From Fallopia convolvulus (lineage: Eukaryota > Streptophyta > Magnoliopsida > Caryophyllales > Polygonaceae), in the NCBI GenBank assembly GCA_964016875.1, contig OZ024736.1, positions 7,137,518 through 7,201,517 on the forward strand: a DNA stretch of 64,000 nt. Reading direction: 5' to 3'. Positions 11,309-22,044 of this stretch are shown here, piece by piece (position 1 is the stretch's first letter; each line of letters starts with the position of its first letter). The notes under the pieces are model-generated. The model made no database searches, was not told the origin of the DNA, and worked only from the letters and a program-made list of their open reading frames with translations. Made by a program: the position numbers and the translations under genes.

Positions 11309-14300
11309 CTAGAACATCTTAAGGGAGTTGGTAGGAATGTTGTGGTCCAGCTTAGTAATTTTATCGGTCACATCATTGCACTCCCTACCCACATATCGGA
11401 TTTTGACAGTCTCAAAATGTAAGAGTGAGACCATCATATCTACTATCAACATTTCAATTTCCCACGGACAGTGTCCGATATTGTTAATGGCATTTATTAC
11501 TATGATATTATCTCCTTCAATTTCAAGTTTTGTAATTCCCATCCTCTTAGCTTCCTTGATTCCTTCTCTAAGTGCAAGGGCTTCAGCCTTTAAAATTGAG
11601 ATATCTCCTTGTTTCTTGGTTCCTACTCCAATTATTTGTCTTCATGATCTCGGATCACAATTCCCGAATTTGCTTGGTTGGAGTTAAATTTGGATCCATT
11701 GAAGTTTATTTTGACTAGGTTGTGTGGGGGTTTCTTCCATGTTTCCATTCTTTTCTTCCTTTTTTGTCTATTTTGGGATTATTGTTGAACTTTTTCTTCA
11801 TCTTCTTCCCAAATCTTTGATCGTTTCCATTGGTTAATTTGATTTTTTGTGTATTATTCAAGATTCTGGATAAAGTCATTAGGAGTTTGCTGAAAGACTA
11901 ATTTATTTCTCTGGTTCCAGATACACCACCAGCATACTGCCAATTCTGCAAAATCAGAATTCCCCAAGCTTTGGTGTAACTCGTTAAGAATGGTGCTTGT
12001 TGATTTATTTTTTATATCATAGTTTTTTACGGTGCTTTCTATTTTTGTGTTAATGTTGTGCAACAACTTTCTCGTATGAGGACATTCAACGAAGAGGTGC
12101 CCTGTGTCTTCACGAGTACAGTTACACATTAAGCATCCTAGAGGGGTAGATATGTGCTTTTCCATTAATCTTGCTTTGGTGGGTAGTCCATTGCAGGCGA
12201 TTTTCCATAGGAAGTTCTTAACTTTAGGATATGTGTCTTGTTTCCATATCCAATTATTTGGGTGAGGTGTTTGTTGGTTCACTCCCGCTATTAGTTCTAT
12301 TGCAAAGGCCGTCGAAAACCATCCATTTTTACTAGGGGCCCAGTATAGTCGATCCCGAATCCAATTTTCTAGGATTGGGATCATCATGATTTGGTTAACT
12401 AGGTCAGTCGGAAGCAATCGTCTTAAGACATCTTGACGTCACGCTCTATTATTTGTTATGAACTCTTCCACAAGCGTTGCTCCATTTACCGCTTCAACGT
12501 TAAACGCAAATTTGTCCAATGTATCCTGAAAAGCCCATTTGTCTGTCCAGAATTTTATAGTTCTACCATCCCCTACTTGCCAGATAAGGCCTTTTTTAAA
12601 CTCTTCCCGTAAATTCATTAGATTTGTCCATTGTCATGAGGTGTTAGTCTGCTTTTTATGCGATAAGGTTGAGGCACCCTTAAGGTATTTTTCGTTCATG
12701 AGCTTAACCCAAATGTTTTCCGGTTCCGCTAGTAGTTTCCACAGAAGTTTCATTTGCAGGGCTTTATTCAAATGTTCAGTTTTCCTAATTCCAAGTCCGT
12801 CATAAGTTTTAGGTTTACATATTCTGTCCCAACTAATGAGCGTTTTGTGGTGAATGTCCTTGTTCCAAAGAAAGGTTCTATTGATTTGGTCCAATTCCTT
12901 GTGTACATGGTTTGGGAGCATGAAACTTTGCATTAAATAGTTAGGTTTCGTAGCTAGGTTAGATCTTATAAGGACCGATCTCCCTTCTTGTGATAGTGCA
13001 TTAGCTCTCCATTTAGAGAGTTGCGCCCTAGATTTCCAATGATGTCTTTGAAATTATCCTGATTGACTCGTCCATTGACTATTGGACATCCAAGGTAGGA
13101 TTCCAGATTGATCATTGACATTATCCCAAGAGTATGTTGAATTCTGTTTTTTTGTTGGTTGTCTACATTTCTCGACGTTTGGAAGGCCGATTTATGGTAA
13201 TTGACTCTTTGGCCTGAAATTGCACAATATTCCTCAATGATTTGTTTTGTTCTAACACATGCAATTTGGTTTGCTCTAGAGAAAATAATGATGTCATCTG
13301 CGAAGGCGAGAAATGGGATTTTTGTTCCGGCCCGGGTAAGTGGGAAACCAATAGTGTTTTTCTCAATATTGCTCGTTTCCTGCAGTTTCCTAGCCAGTAT
13401 TTCAGTAGCAAGAATAAATAGAAAAGGGGATAGCGGGTCTCCTTGTCTCAACCCCCGTTCCGAGAGAAAGATTTCAGTAGGGCTATTGTTAACTAGGACC
13501 GAAAATGACACTGTTTGTACGCATTGCTTTATCCAACCTATAAATATGTTGTTGAATCCGAATTTTCCAAGTATTTCAAAGGTGCAATCCCAATCTAATC
13601 TATCATAGGCTTTTTCCATATCTAGTTTTATCGCTACCCAACCCTCTTTGCCCTTTCTACTTTTAAATGAGTGAAAGATTTTGTGGGCAATTAGTACATT
13701 ATCTTGAATCGGCCGTTTAGCAACAAAGGCGGCTCCTTGCATCAGATGAATTAATTTGGGCATTATCTGCTTAAGCCTTTCCATTATTATTTTCGTAATA
13801 ATTTTGTAAATGGTTGAGCATAGGCTAATTGGGCGGTAGTGATTGGTGGTAGTAGGGTTGTCTTTTTTCGGTACTAAAGTTATGAATGTATGGTTAATTT
13901 GCTTGAGAATTTTCCCCGAATGGAAGAAACTTTTAACAGCTTTTATTACATCTGGTCCTACAATATCCCAATATTTTTTTATAGAATCCTACAGACATGC
14001 CATCAGGTCCCGGAGACTTATCGGAATTTATTTGCATTCAAGCCTATCGTACTTCTTCATTCGATACTGGTCTTGTGAGAATAATATTGTCTTCGTCTGT
14101 TATCTCTTTGTTGATTAAATTGGAGTATTGTCTTAATATGTCACGATTAGTTTGTTCTTTTTTATATCTTGCTTTGAATTCCTTTCTTATCTCCTCTCTG
14201 ATGTTTCCTCTCCTATGATTTGTGTTCCTTCTATCGATGTGATTTCCTTAATTATTTTCCTATTGCGTCTACCACTTGCAATTTTATGGAAATATCCTAC

Positions 14301-15391
14301 ATTAGAGTCTACCAGTTTAATGTGATTTGTTTTTGCTTTTTGTTTCCAATATGTTTTGTGAAATGCTAATATTTTTTCTTTTTTATTTAAGATACGTAAC
14401 TGCCTTCTGATGATCGTTTCCTCAGGATAGAGAAGGATTTTCTGCTGAAGCTCTACTAGTTCTTTGTCAATTTGTTTAAGTTGTTCAAACATATTACCAA
14501 ATGTTTTTTGTTCCATTGCTTCGCTTGAGTTTTCAGAAGTTGAGTTTTCTTAACTAACTTGAACATGTTTGAGCCAACTACAGAGGCCCTCCATGCTTGT
14601 CGAACTACATTTCTAAAGTCTTTTCTTTGCATCCACAAGTTTTCAAATTTAAAAGGTTGAGCTTTAGCGATTGCACCATTACTAAGATCGACTGCTATCT
14701 TGCTATGGTCTGAAGAGGAGAAGGCATAATTTTTTGTTGCTATACCAGGAAACCATTGAAGGACTTGGGAGCATAGCAGGGTTCTGTCATGTTTTTCACA
14801 TATATTATCGATTTCAATCTTGTTTTTCCTCCAAGTAAATTTACTACCAATTACTAGGATATCGAAAAGACTACAATTGTCCTTAAAATTCAGTAATCTT
14901 TCAAATTTGTTATGGTGTGGATCAACTCATCCCTTTTTCTCGCTGGATTCTTGAATCTCATTAAGGTCCCCCACAATAATAATGGGAAGGTTTGTTAGAT
15001 TTATTGATCGGATTAATTGTTGCCAAAAGTTATCCTTTTCATTTTCTTGAGGAGGTGCATAAACTAAAAATATAGCTAGAGTGTATTTTGTTACCAAATT
15101 AGTATATTTTAGTGCAACATAATGTGGTTCTTGAAGAATTACTTCAATCCTTTCATTAGTGAACTGATGTTCTTTCCAAAGAACGCAAATTCCACCTGCT
15201 CTGCCATTAGAAGGAGACCAAACTATGTTGTCAAACCCTGCTCTACGCCAAATTTGATCAGATGACATTTGATCAGTTTTAGTTTCTACTATAGCCATAA
15301 TTTGAATATTCTCTATTTTGCAAAACGAATCAATTTCAAGGCAGAACGACTTACGTCATATACCCATACTGTTCCAAAGGCTTACTTTCAT
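11309..15391 (-). pseudogene. LINE ORF2: endonuclease, reverse transcriptase, zf-RVT, RNase H
   Basis: The start is the ATG at 15391 (MKVSLWNSMGI, then a TGA). The endonuclease spans about 15300-14927, with VETKTD, GGICVLWK and IIIVGDLNEI. The reverse transcriptase begins around SPGPDGM at about 14000-14020. A one-base shift in an A run near 13975-13985 separates it from the main RT frame at 13784-12966, which has KLDMEKAYDRLDW, GLRQGDPLSPFLF and the catalytic FADD box. A connection segment follows at 12933-12634. The zf-RVT domain is at 12417-11854, with WKIACNGLPTKARL, CLMC, CTREDTGHLFVEC. RNase H runs about 11640-11309, with KAEALALREGIKEA, EIEGDN and a terminal RECNDVTDKITKL. The enzyme nicks target DNA and primes reverse transcription there. 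Multiple breaks make it inactive. Confidence 0.87.
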
Positions 15392-16013
15392 TTTAACCTA
15401 AAATTGTAAAGATTAGGGAGTTCCAACAAGCCCCAATCTAATTCCAGGTATATACTCTTAATTAGTCCATCTAGTTGTATATTATCCATGCCTTCCAACA
15501 TGAGCAATTCTATAACATTTCTTGAAACAGTATTAAAGAACCTTGACCAAGAGAGACTCATTAATGATCCTTGATTTACAAATAAGCATTTTCCTACTAC
15601 ATACTTTCTAGTTTCTGCCTTTGACCTATGATTCTGTTTTTCCTCACTAGTGTGCTTGCTTATTATTTTCAATAAAGCCTTCCTTCCAATATTGCTTTTA
15701 TAGGGAGAGTAGCTAGTGTTCCCTTGATCCCAATGTGTTTTAAATATTGCCAATCATTTCGTTCCCCATATATTGTTCTTAACCCGGGCAAGTTCCTTAA
15801 TTCTAGCCAAATACTCTTGACTGAGGCAGGGATGTACCAAGATATCCTATAGTTAGAAAATTTCCTCATGCAACTATCATTGTCACCAATCACCCATTTT
15901 CCAAAATAATTGGAGTTCAAACGGTTCTTATTAAATCTAAACATATTCCTACGTCCTACAAAGACAAAGCTATAGTTATTGACATGCAAGGTAGCAAATC
16001 GGGAATTTATCAT
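15388..16013 (-). pseudogene. LINE ORF1 remnant
   Basis: Two overlapping frames (16013-15669 and 15753-15388) together give about 200 codons and are best explained by one frameshift near 15670-15750. The first part includes RRNMFRFNKNRLNSNYFGKW and SYRISWYIPASVKSIWLELRN. I recognise no RNA-binding motif or zinc knuckle; the assignment rests on position directly before ORF2. The stop TGA at 15390-15388 overlaps the ORF2 ATG. Confidence 0.6.
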
Positions 16014-16199
16014 GGACCTTGTCCTTCATCTAATCCCACTTCGAGTAGTCATTACTATTAAAATATGATAATTAAAGAAATTTAGCAGGAGCTTTAACAA
16101 TGAACTCAATTTATAAGAGACCTCATTAGACGGTTGAGGCGTACTCCTAATTATGCAACAATTACTGATTATTTTTCCAGCTACAGAAATAGTTCTAAA
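16014..16199. other. junction sequence, nothing recognised
   Basis: AT-rich sequence between the LINE 5' side and the LTR-like block. No motif, open frame or repeat was found. Confidence 0.4.
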
Positions 16200-17440
16200 C
16201 AAGAATTGTCATATATCTGAATAACTGATAGCTCGCATTTAGGTAGTGTTTAGGATGCATATTTATGTTTAATTTGCATGGTTTTAGCTTAGTTTAGCTT
16301 AGTTTCTAGGTTTTTAGGTTTTCTAGGAAATTCGGGTTTTGCGCTTATTTTGTTCGGTTTTGCAGATCTTTAGGTAAACAAGCATGGATGGGATGGATCT
16401 TAGATGATTGTGGAGGATAAAGATGAGGCTTAAAGTGGTGCAAGTGAAGGAAAAGTCAAGAGCTAAGGCCCAAGAGCTTGAGGGATAAAAACGCTTAAAC
16501 TCAGGTCATGCATTGGAGTCTTATTTTGACACCTCTATCTTGCAATGCTTGGTTTACGAGCTACAGTGGTCGGATGAAGCTGAATTTGGTATCACTGGAA
16601 AGCTAACTCGAAGAGCTACAATTCATGTTTTTACTCCGAGTCCAAATTCCAACTCGAAGGGGGTCAAAACAGCCTCCGAAGTGTCACTAAAGTTGTTGCT
16701 GGCGGAGCGCGGCCAAAAGCCTCAGAGCACCCCCGCGCTCTCAAGTGCACCAAACCGCGCTCGGCGGTTGACGCGGCGATGACTTGGGCTTCTGCAAGAT
16801 CTTGTGGGCCGACTCTATTATTTCTTTTAGATATTTGTAGACTTGATATAAATACTTTCCTTAGGGTTTTATTTGGATTGGGCTATGCTATCTTTTGGAG
16901 TTTTATGCAATTTGGAGATTTGTGGGAGACAAACCCTAGTTTTTGCAATTGAAGATCAATTTGACTTTTGTAAGTTTGATTTCTCTTTAATGTCGATTTC
17001 TAGCTAAATTTCTCATGTCCAACTAGTTAGTTGAAGTTGTGTGCATGATTGTTTGTGAGATTTGAATTATTTTAGTTTGCCTTGAATAGATTGAATCTCT
17101 CCATGCTTAATTGATTAAATTCACTTAGGATTATAATAGCTTGATCACCTATTTTACTTCTAGGTTGAATTATAACTAGAATAATTAAATAGACGGTGGA
17201 ATTTGATTATTCATGGATGAATCCTTTGATTAAACTTAAAGACGGTGTATATTAAGGTTAATCAAAGGCGGAGAATTTAATCACAAGATTTCGTGAATAG
17301 ACGGTGGAATTCATGAATATTGTTTCTATTGAATGCTTTGAACTTAATTGCATGATCAACTTGACATAGAAGGTTTTCTAGGTTAATTGATTAAAAGGTT
17401 GTTAAAGACGGTGTATTGAATGGATGAATCCTTTGGGAAT
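16200..17440 (+). mobile_element. LTR-like relic, probably Ty3/gypsy
   Basis: Non-coding. It has a GC-rich middle (16690-16790), a TATA box TATAAATA at 16847-16854 and an AT-rich downstream part, all consistent with a U3-R-U5 layout on the plus strand. GACGGTG occurs four times (17192, 17241, 17300, 17407), with a related GGCGGAG near 17264. The style resembles LTRs of large gypsy elements in dicots, but no TG/CA ends, primer site or coding domain is attached, so the class is an inference. The right end abuts the 3' truncated copia. Confidence 0.45.
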
Positions 17441-18671
17441 TTGATCTACCTTCATTTTTAAATAATTTACATGAAGGATCATATGGGGTATTTGCTTCTT
17501 TAATCTTCAGATGCTTAAATTTATCCAACATCTTGTGAATATAACGGGATTGAGATAGAATAAACTCCCCACTAATTTTCTAAATTTTAATACCCAAAAT
17601 AGTGTCTACTTCTCCCAAATCTTTCATCTTGAATTGTGACTTCAAGAAATTCTTAGTCTCATTTATGCCATTCATGTTATTGCTCAAAATCACCATGTCA
17701 TTGACATAAAGACAAATTATTACACTGCAATTTTCAGCAAACTTAGTGTATAGACATCTGTCTGCTCCATTGTTTTTAAAACCATAAGACTAGATGGCTA
17801 AATCAAATTTCTCATGCCATTGTTTTGGAGCCTGTTTTAATCCATATATGGATTTCACTAGTTTGCACACTTTATTTTCTTGTCTAGGAATCACAAATCC
17901 TTCTGGTTGTTCCATGTACAACTCTTCGTCTAATTCTCCATTTAGAAAAGCTGTTTTAACATCCAGTTGATGAACCTCTAGTTTATATAATGAAGAAAGT
18001 GCTAAAAGAATTCTTACTGATGTTGTTCTTGCTATTGGTGCATATGTATCAAAATAATCTACACCTTCCTTTTGTCTAAATCCTTTATCCACTAATCTGG
18101 CCTTAAAGGTCTCTATCGTGCCATTAGTATTGTATTTTCTTCTAAATACCCATTTACTAGATATTGGTTTTGAATCCTTAGGTAGATCAACCAAAATCAA
18201 TTTATTATTGGATCGTATTGAATCCATTTCATCATTTACAACTTCTTTCTAGAATGATGAATCTCTAAAAGCCATTGCTCAAAAGTCTTAGGAACTCCAT
18301 CCACTTGATCTACTTGAAAAATTATAGGCATTTCAGTTAATAGTTCATTCCTAGTGCCTTCAACTAGGAGCAATACATCATTTGGTAATGAAAAATTATA
18401 ACCAAAGTGTTGTTGAATTCTAACTCTTTGACTTCGTCTTGGTTCAATTGGTTCATCAACTTGTCTCCTTTTAGAGGAGGTTGATAGATCCTCACGTGGT
18501 CGACTTTCTTTAGTGACATTTTCAGCATTGTCACCACTCATATCCCCACTAAATTTAGTCTAAAAAAATTCAGCGTCTTTGGATTCTTATAATTAAATTT
18601 GATTCCACATCCAGAAATCTACAAGCTTTTGAATTTTCTGCATAACCAAGAAAAATACTTTTCATTGCCTT
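17440..18671 (-). pseudogene. second copia element, 3' part: integrase end, linker, reverse transcriptase
   Basis: The minus strand from 18671 begins inside the integrase C-terminal part (SIFLGYAENSKA, RFLDVES). It passes through the linker (RRSQRVRIQQHFGYNF, 18541-18236) and into reverse transcriptase (WVFRRKYNTNGTIETFKARL, QLDVKTAFLNGELDEELYMEQ, SIYGLKQAPKQWHEKF). The catalytic box reads YVND at about 17700-17712, so one essential Asp is lost. A TAG replaces a conserved Trp just before KEVVNDEMDS, a frameshift lies near 18270, and a further stop lies near 17585. It breaks off near 17440 after DPSCKLFKN. The rest of its integrase lies at 29717-30080. Confidence 0.9.
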
Positions 18672-19380
18672 TGTTGAAGCCCGAAATTAACCGCGCTATA
18701 AATAAGATTATAATAAATACTAACTCTCGGGATTCCGTACAACCAAACGGTTTTCGTACGTAGATTATTCCACCTTCCCGCCCTTTAACTGATTGTTTTG
18801 TAATCCTCGTTATAATTAAAGCCATTTGGACTTTATACCGTAAATAGTGCGATCTCACTCGGAGATCAAACACATCGAATCTAGGTACATGAAAAGATTC
18901 CTAACCCGGAGAGGTTTTTCGATCTTTAAGATTGTATCATAGCCTTGCTATATATAATATTGGTCATCTTCTAGCTTGCATGTTATTACCCGATGTGGGA
19001 TAGCATTTGGAAAATGCACCTTTGCTCCCTTTGCTTGGAGGCCTACGTGGAATGAAGTGTGAGCCAATTTTGTTGATTCCAAAGATTAGAGTTAGGCTTG
19101 AATTGCTCATGTGGATTACACATAGCTCGATCTCATACACTTACATGTGGATTTTCCATTTGGTCATTTACATGGCCATGCATGAATATTTGCATGGGGA
19201 AGGCTAGCTAAAGCCACAATTAAACCACACACGCAGGTGATGGTGTTTGCACGAGCACTTTTCCGTGCATGATCTTGTGTATATATTATGCTTTGACACG
19301 TATACACAACGCGGCGTGCTACCTTCATTATATTTACTAATTACTCCTTGATTATTTAGCGGTTATTTCGCGCACCATCA
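18672..19380 (-). repeat. LTR A (3' LTR), 709 bp
   Basis: Starts TGTTGAAGCCCG and ends GCGCACCATCA on the plus strand. To its right, CAACCCCTTGG is the complement of a short purine tract (AAGGGG), as expected before a 3' LTR on the minus strand. It is closely similar to LTRs B and C. Confidence 0.92.
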
Positions 19381-19589
19381 CAACCCCTTGGCTCGGTGTT
19401 CTCGTTCCACGAGGGCAACGAGACAATAAACAGGTGCGCCAAATTGCATAAGATGTTTGCGCTTTATCGGTTATATCCATGCAACGCGATCGAAACCCTA
19501 CATCGGGTGGAGAGCTCGCACTTTGCCAAGGGAGTTAGGGCTTCACCCCCTACAATCGAGATTAGGCACCAACCCCGAGCCTCGCTCGG

Positions 19590-20690
19590 GTTGCACAAAT
19601 TTTTGAGAGTTAGGACCTCGTCTTGTAAAGAGTTAGGACCTCGTCCTTTGAGAGTTAGCGAACCTCGTTCTCTTAGAGAGTTAGCAAACCTCGTTCGCTT
19701 AGAGAGTTAGGACCTCGTCCTTTTGAGAGTTAGCGAACCTCGTTCGCTTAGAGAGTTAGGACCTCGTACTTTGAGAGTTAGCGAACCTTGTTCGCTTAGA
19801 GAGTTAGGACCTCGTCCTTTTGAGAGTTAGCGAACCTCATTCGCTTAGAGAGTTAGGACCTCGTCCTTTGAGAGTTAGCAAACCTCGTTCGCTTGGAGAG
19901 TTAGGACCTCGTCCTTTGAGAGTTAGCAGACCTTGTTCGCTTAGAGAGTTAAGACCTTGTCCTTTTGAGAGTTAGCGAACCTCGTTCTCTTAGAGAGTTA
20001 GGACCTCGTCCTTTGAAAGTTAGTGAACCTCGTTCGCTTAGAGAGTTAGCGAACCTCGTTCGCTTAGAGAGTTAGGACCTCGTCCTTTGAGAGTTAGCGA
20101 ACCTCGTTCGCTTAGAGAGTTAGGACCTCATCCTTTTGAGAGTTAACGAACCTCGTTCGCTTAGAGAGTTAGGACCTTGTCATTTGAGAGTTAGCGAACC
20201 TTGTTCGCTTAGAGAGTTAGGACCTCGTCCTTTTGAGAGTTAGTGAACCTCGTTCTCTTAGAGAGTTAGGACCTCATCCTTTGAGAGTTAGCGAACCTCG
20301 TTCGCTTGGAGAGTTAGCGTACCGTGTTCGCTTAGAGAGTTAAGACCTCGTCCTTTTGAGAGTTAGCGAATCTCGTTCTCTTAGAGAGTTAGGACCTCGT
20401 CCTTTGAGAGTTAGCGAACCTCGTTCACTTAGAGAGTTAGGACCTCGTCCTTTTGATAGTTAGCGAACCTCGTTCGCTTAGACAGTTAGGACCTTGTCCT
20501 TTAAGAGTTAGCAAACCTCGTTCACTTTGAGAGTTAGGACCTAGTTCCTTTGGATTGTCAGGACCTTAGATTGTCAGGACCTCGTCCTTTTAGATTGTTA
20601 GGACCTTTTCCTTTAGATTGTGAGGACCTCGTCCTTTAGATTATTAGAATCTCGTCCTTTAGATTGTTAGGACCTCGTCCTTTAGATAGT
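19590..20690. repeat. minisatellite of alternating hairpin units, copy 1
   Basis: The composite unit of about 48-50 bp is made of two half units, GAGAGTTAGGACCTCGTCC and GAGAGTTAGCGAACCTCGTT, the second continuing with CGCTTA. Each half contains an inverted repeat around CTC: AGGAC-CTC-GTCCT and AGCGAAC-CTC-GTTCGCT. The last part (20540-20690) turns into a degenerate form with AGATTGTCAGGACC. Confidence 0.95.
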
Positions 20691-20694
20691 CGTC

Positions 20695-21030
20695 GCCAGC
20701 CCCGCGCACGCTAAGGGCGAACCTAGTGGCGCCACACAGAGACTGCGGCTAAGCCCGCACACGCCAAGGCTAACCCCGTGGCGCCGCACAGAGTCTACGG
20801 ATAAGCCCGCACATGCCAGGGCTAACGTCGTGGCGCCGCACAAAGCCTGTGGCTATGCCCGCGCACGCCGGGGCTAACCTTGTCGCTTAGGGCTAACCCC
20901 GTGGTGCCGCATAGAGTCTGCGGCTAAGCCCGCGCACGCCAGGGCTAACCCCGTGGCGTTGCGCAGAGTCTGCGGCTAAGCTCGCACACGCTAGGGGCGA
21001 ACCCCATGGCGTCGCACAAAGACTGCGACT
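20695..21030. repeat. 52-bp GC-rich tandem repeat, copy 1
   Basis: Units spaced exactly 52 bp (for example AAGCCCGC at 20751 and 20803) with the core TGGCGCCGCACAGAGTCTGC. About six units, one shortened near 20880-20900. Confidence 0.92.
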
Positions 21031-21102
21031 AACTAAAGAGGGAAGAGGACGTACTTACTTGATTATTACCCGAGAGTAGGTCGGATAGGGAGAGCACTTT
21101 CC

Positions 21103-21116
21103 GCAGACGGCGCCGG
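21103..21116 (-). other. primer-binding site next to LTR B
   Basis: The minus strand reads CGGCGCCGTCTGCGG directly after the LTR end CTTCAACA. Most plant gypsy-type elements have TGGCGCCGTCTG here; this copy has C for the first T. Confidence 0.8.
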
Positions 21117-21819
21117 TGTTGAAGCCCGAAATAAACCACGCTATAAACGGGATTATAATAAATACTAACTATTCCGTACAACCAAATGGTTTTCGTACGT
21201 AGATTATTCCTCCTTCCTGCGCTTCAGCTGATTATTTTGTAATTCTCATTACAATTAAAGCCATTTGGACTTTATACCGTAAATAGTGCGATCTCACTCG
21301 GAGATCAAGCACATCGAATCTAGGTACATGAAAAGATTCCTAACCCGGAGAGGTTTTTCGATCTTTAAGATTTTATCATAGCTTTTCTATATATAATATT
21401 GGTCAGCTGCTAGCTTGCATGTTATTACCCGATGTGGGATAGCATTTGGAAAATGCACCTTTGCTCCCTTTGCTTGGAGGCCTACGTGGAATGAAGTGTG
21501 AGCCGATTTTGTTGACTCCAAAGATTAGAGTTAGGCTTAAATTGCTCATGTGGCTTACACATAGCTCGATCACATACACTTACATGTGGATTTTCCATTT
21601 GGTCATTTACATGGCCATGCATGAATATTTGCATGGGGAAGGCTAGCTAAAGCCACAATTAAACCACACACGCAGGTGATGGTGTTTGCACGAGCACTTT
21701 TCCGTGCATGATCTTGTGTATATATTATGCTTTGACACGTATACACAACGCGGTGTGCTACCTTCATTATATTTACTAATTACTCCTTGATTATTTAGCG
21801 GTTATTTCGCGCACCATCA
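21117..21819 (-). repeat. LTR B (shared middle LTR), 703 bp
   Basis: Same ends as LTR A and few differences. It serves as the 5' LTR of internal copy 1 and the 3' LTR of internal copy 2, and has no target-site duplication of its own. Confidence 0.92.
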
Positions 21820-22044
21820 CAACCCCTTGACTCGGTGTTCTCGTTCCACGAGGGCAACGAGACAATAAACAGGTGCGCCAACTTGCATAAGATGTTTGCG
21901 CTTTATCGGTTATAGCCATGCAACGCGATCGAAACCCTACATCGGGTGGAGAGCTCGCACTTTGCCAAGGGAGTTAGGGCTTCACCCCCTACAGTCGAGA
22001 TTAGGCACCAACCCCGAGCCTCGCTTGGGTTGCACAAATTTTTG

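Larger units (their letters stand above)
11264..16013 (-). mobile_element. LINE (plant L1 type), degenerate, minus strand
   Basis: From right to left are an ORF1-like region, then ORF2 with apurinic endonuclease, reverse transcriptase, a zf-RVT cysteine domain and an RNase H domain. The RNase H end is typical of plant L1 lineages. A T run at 11264-11270 on the plus strand may be a short poly(A) tail but is weak, and no target-site duplication was found. The 5' end is probably truncated. Several frameshifts and stops make this copy inactive. It lies tail-on to the promoter side of the kinase gene, starting about 100 bp beyond it. Confidence 0.88.
19381..21116 (-). mobile_element. internal domain, copy 1
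   Basis: About 1.74 kb without coding capacity. It contains the 48-50 bp minisatellite (about 19590-20690), the 52-bp GC-rich repeats (about 20695-21030), a short unique leader, and the primer-binding region at 21105-21116. The open frame at 19396-19710 only reflects the repeats. Confidence 0.85.

Noticed and set aside
19590..20690. CRISPR-like array of short palindromic repeats
   Set aside because: Eukaryotic LTR-element context, no unique spacers and no cas genes; the repeats are contiguous.
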